Assembly: GCA_015067795.1 (NCBI GenBank) | Contig: SVLU01000004.1 | Span: 28,885 to 92,884, forward strand | Reading direction: 5' to 3' | Source: Oscillospiraceae bacterium | GTDB taxonomy: Bacteria > Bacillota > Clostridia > Oscillospirales > Oscillospiraceae | DNA: 64,000 bases | Shown: positions 63,890-64,000 of the stretch, piece by piece | Layout of the letters: each line of letters opens with the position of its first letter | Numbering within the stretch: position 1 is the stretch's first letter | Notes under the pieces: model-generated | What the model saw: only the letters and a program-made list of their open reading frames with translations | What the model was told of the DNA's origin: nothing | Databases searched by the model: none | Program-made: the position numbers and the translations under genes

Positions 63890-64000
63890 TGTCAAGTGTG
63901 ACATGGTTTACAAAACGTCCGGGAACATAGTTTACAACTTTTCCCTTGGATCGTCGTGAAGAAGATAGACACGACGGGACATAACGGTTTTGGTACTTAG
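63890..64000 (+). mobile_element. Possible end of an IS21-like element (partial)
   Basis: From TGTCAAGTG onward there are two 14-base direct repeats, ACATGGTTTACAAA (63901) and ACATAGTTTACAAC (63925), 24 bases apart, then an inverted repeat CGTCGTG/CACGACG. Several short direct repeats next to a TG end are typical of IS21-family termini. No transposase is in the window. Confidence 0.35.

Overview
The window reads as a chromosomal segment of an anaerobic Firmicute of the class Clostridia, most likely an Oscillospirales/Ruminococcaceae-type gut or rumen bacterium. The reasons are secreted enzymes with C-terminal dockerins, a PyrK-dependent class 1B dihydroorotate dehydrogenase, a Firmicutes-type (class II) GalT, an L10 leader with an attenuator, and many copies of short palindromic intergenic repeats of a kind common in that group. 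The lineage is inference; there is no rRNA here. Base composition is moderate and the coding is dense. Many genes carry near-consensus sigma-A type promoters, mostly with a 17-bp spacer.

Layout. 1-400: end of a copper P-type ATPase with a C-terminal copper-binding domain. 400-1090: repeats only. 1093-5500: a PlsC-like acyltransferase (minus), then purB-purA (plus). 5.8-9.3 kb: a large dockerin-bearing GH97 glycosidase. 9.5-13.7 kb: a three-gene operon of a TIR-domain protein, an SPFH/zinc-ribbon protein and a membrane protein, which is the best candidate here for an undescribed system. 14-21.4 kb: an M18 aminopeptidase, a DUF1667 protein, a YhaO/YhaN (SbcCD-like) pair and a dockerin-bearing lysozyme. 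21.4-31.5 kb (minus): an L12-like paralogue, rplJL with its leader, and the operon rimP-nusA-ylxR-ylxQ-infB-rbfA-nrnA-truB-ribF, several of whose gaps hold inverted repeat pairs.

31.7-36 kb: a two-gene membrane/zinc-ribbon unit (plus) and a putative transporter pair with an M20 peptidase (minus). 36.1-41.8 kb: a pyrimidine operon pyrC-K-D-F-E-B-I covering all of UMP synthesis except carbamoyl phosphate synthesis. 41.8-46.3 kb (minus): minD, an MgsA-like protein that has lost key catalytic residues, hisS and aspS. 46.4-52.5 kb (minus): a U32 protein, maf, mreC, mreD and PBP2, a cell-elongation cluster that here lacks mreB, minC and minE.

52.6-63 kb: a galactose module. A binding protein (MglB), an ATPase (MglA) and four tandem, diverged MglC-type permeases sit beside an AraC-family regulator and a divergent galT, with a small operator-like dyad between the last two. 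Imported galactose would enter the Leloir pathway through GalT. 63-64 kb: a small RNA candidate with a perfect consensus promoter and its own terminator, a small membrane protein, and what may be the end of an IS21-like element at the right edge.
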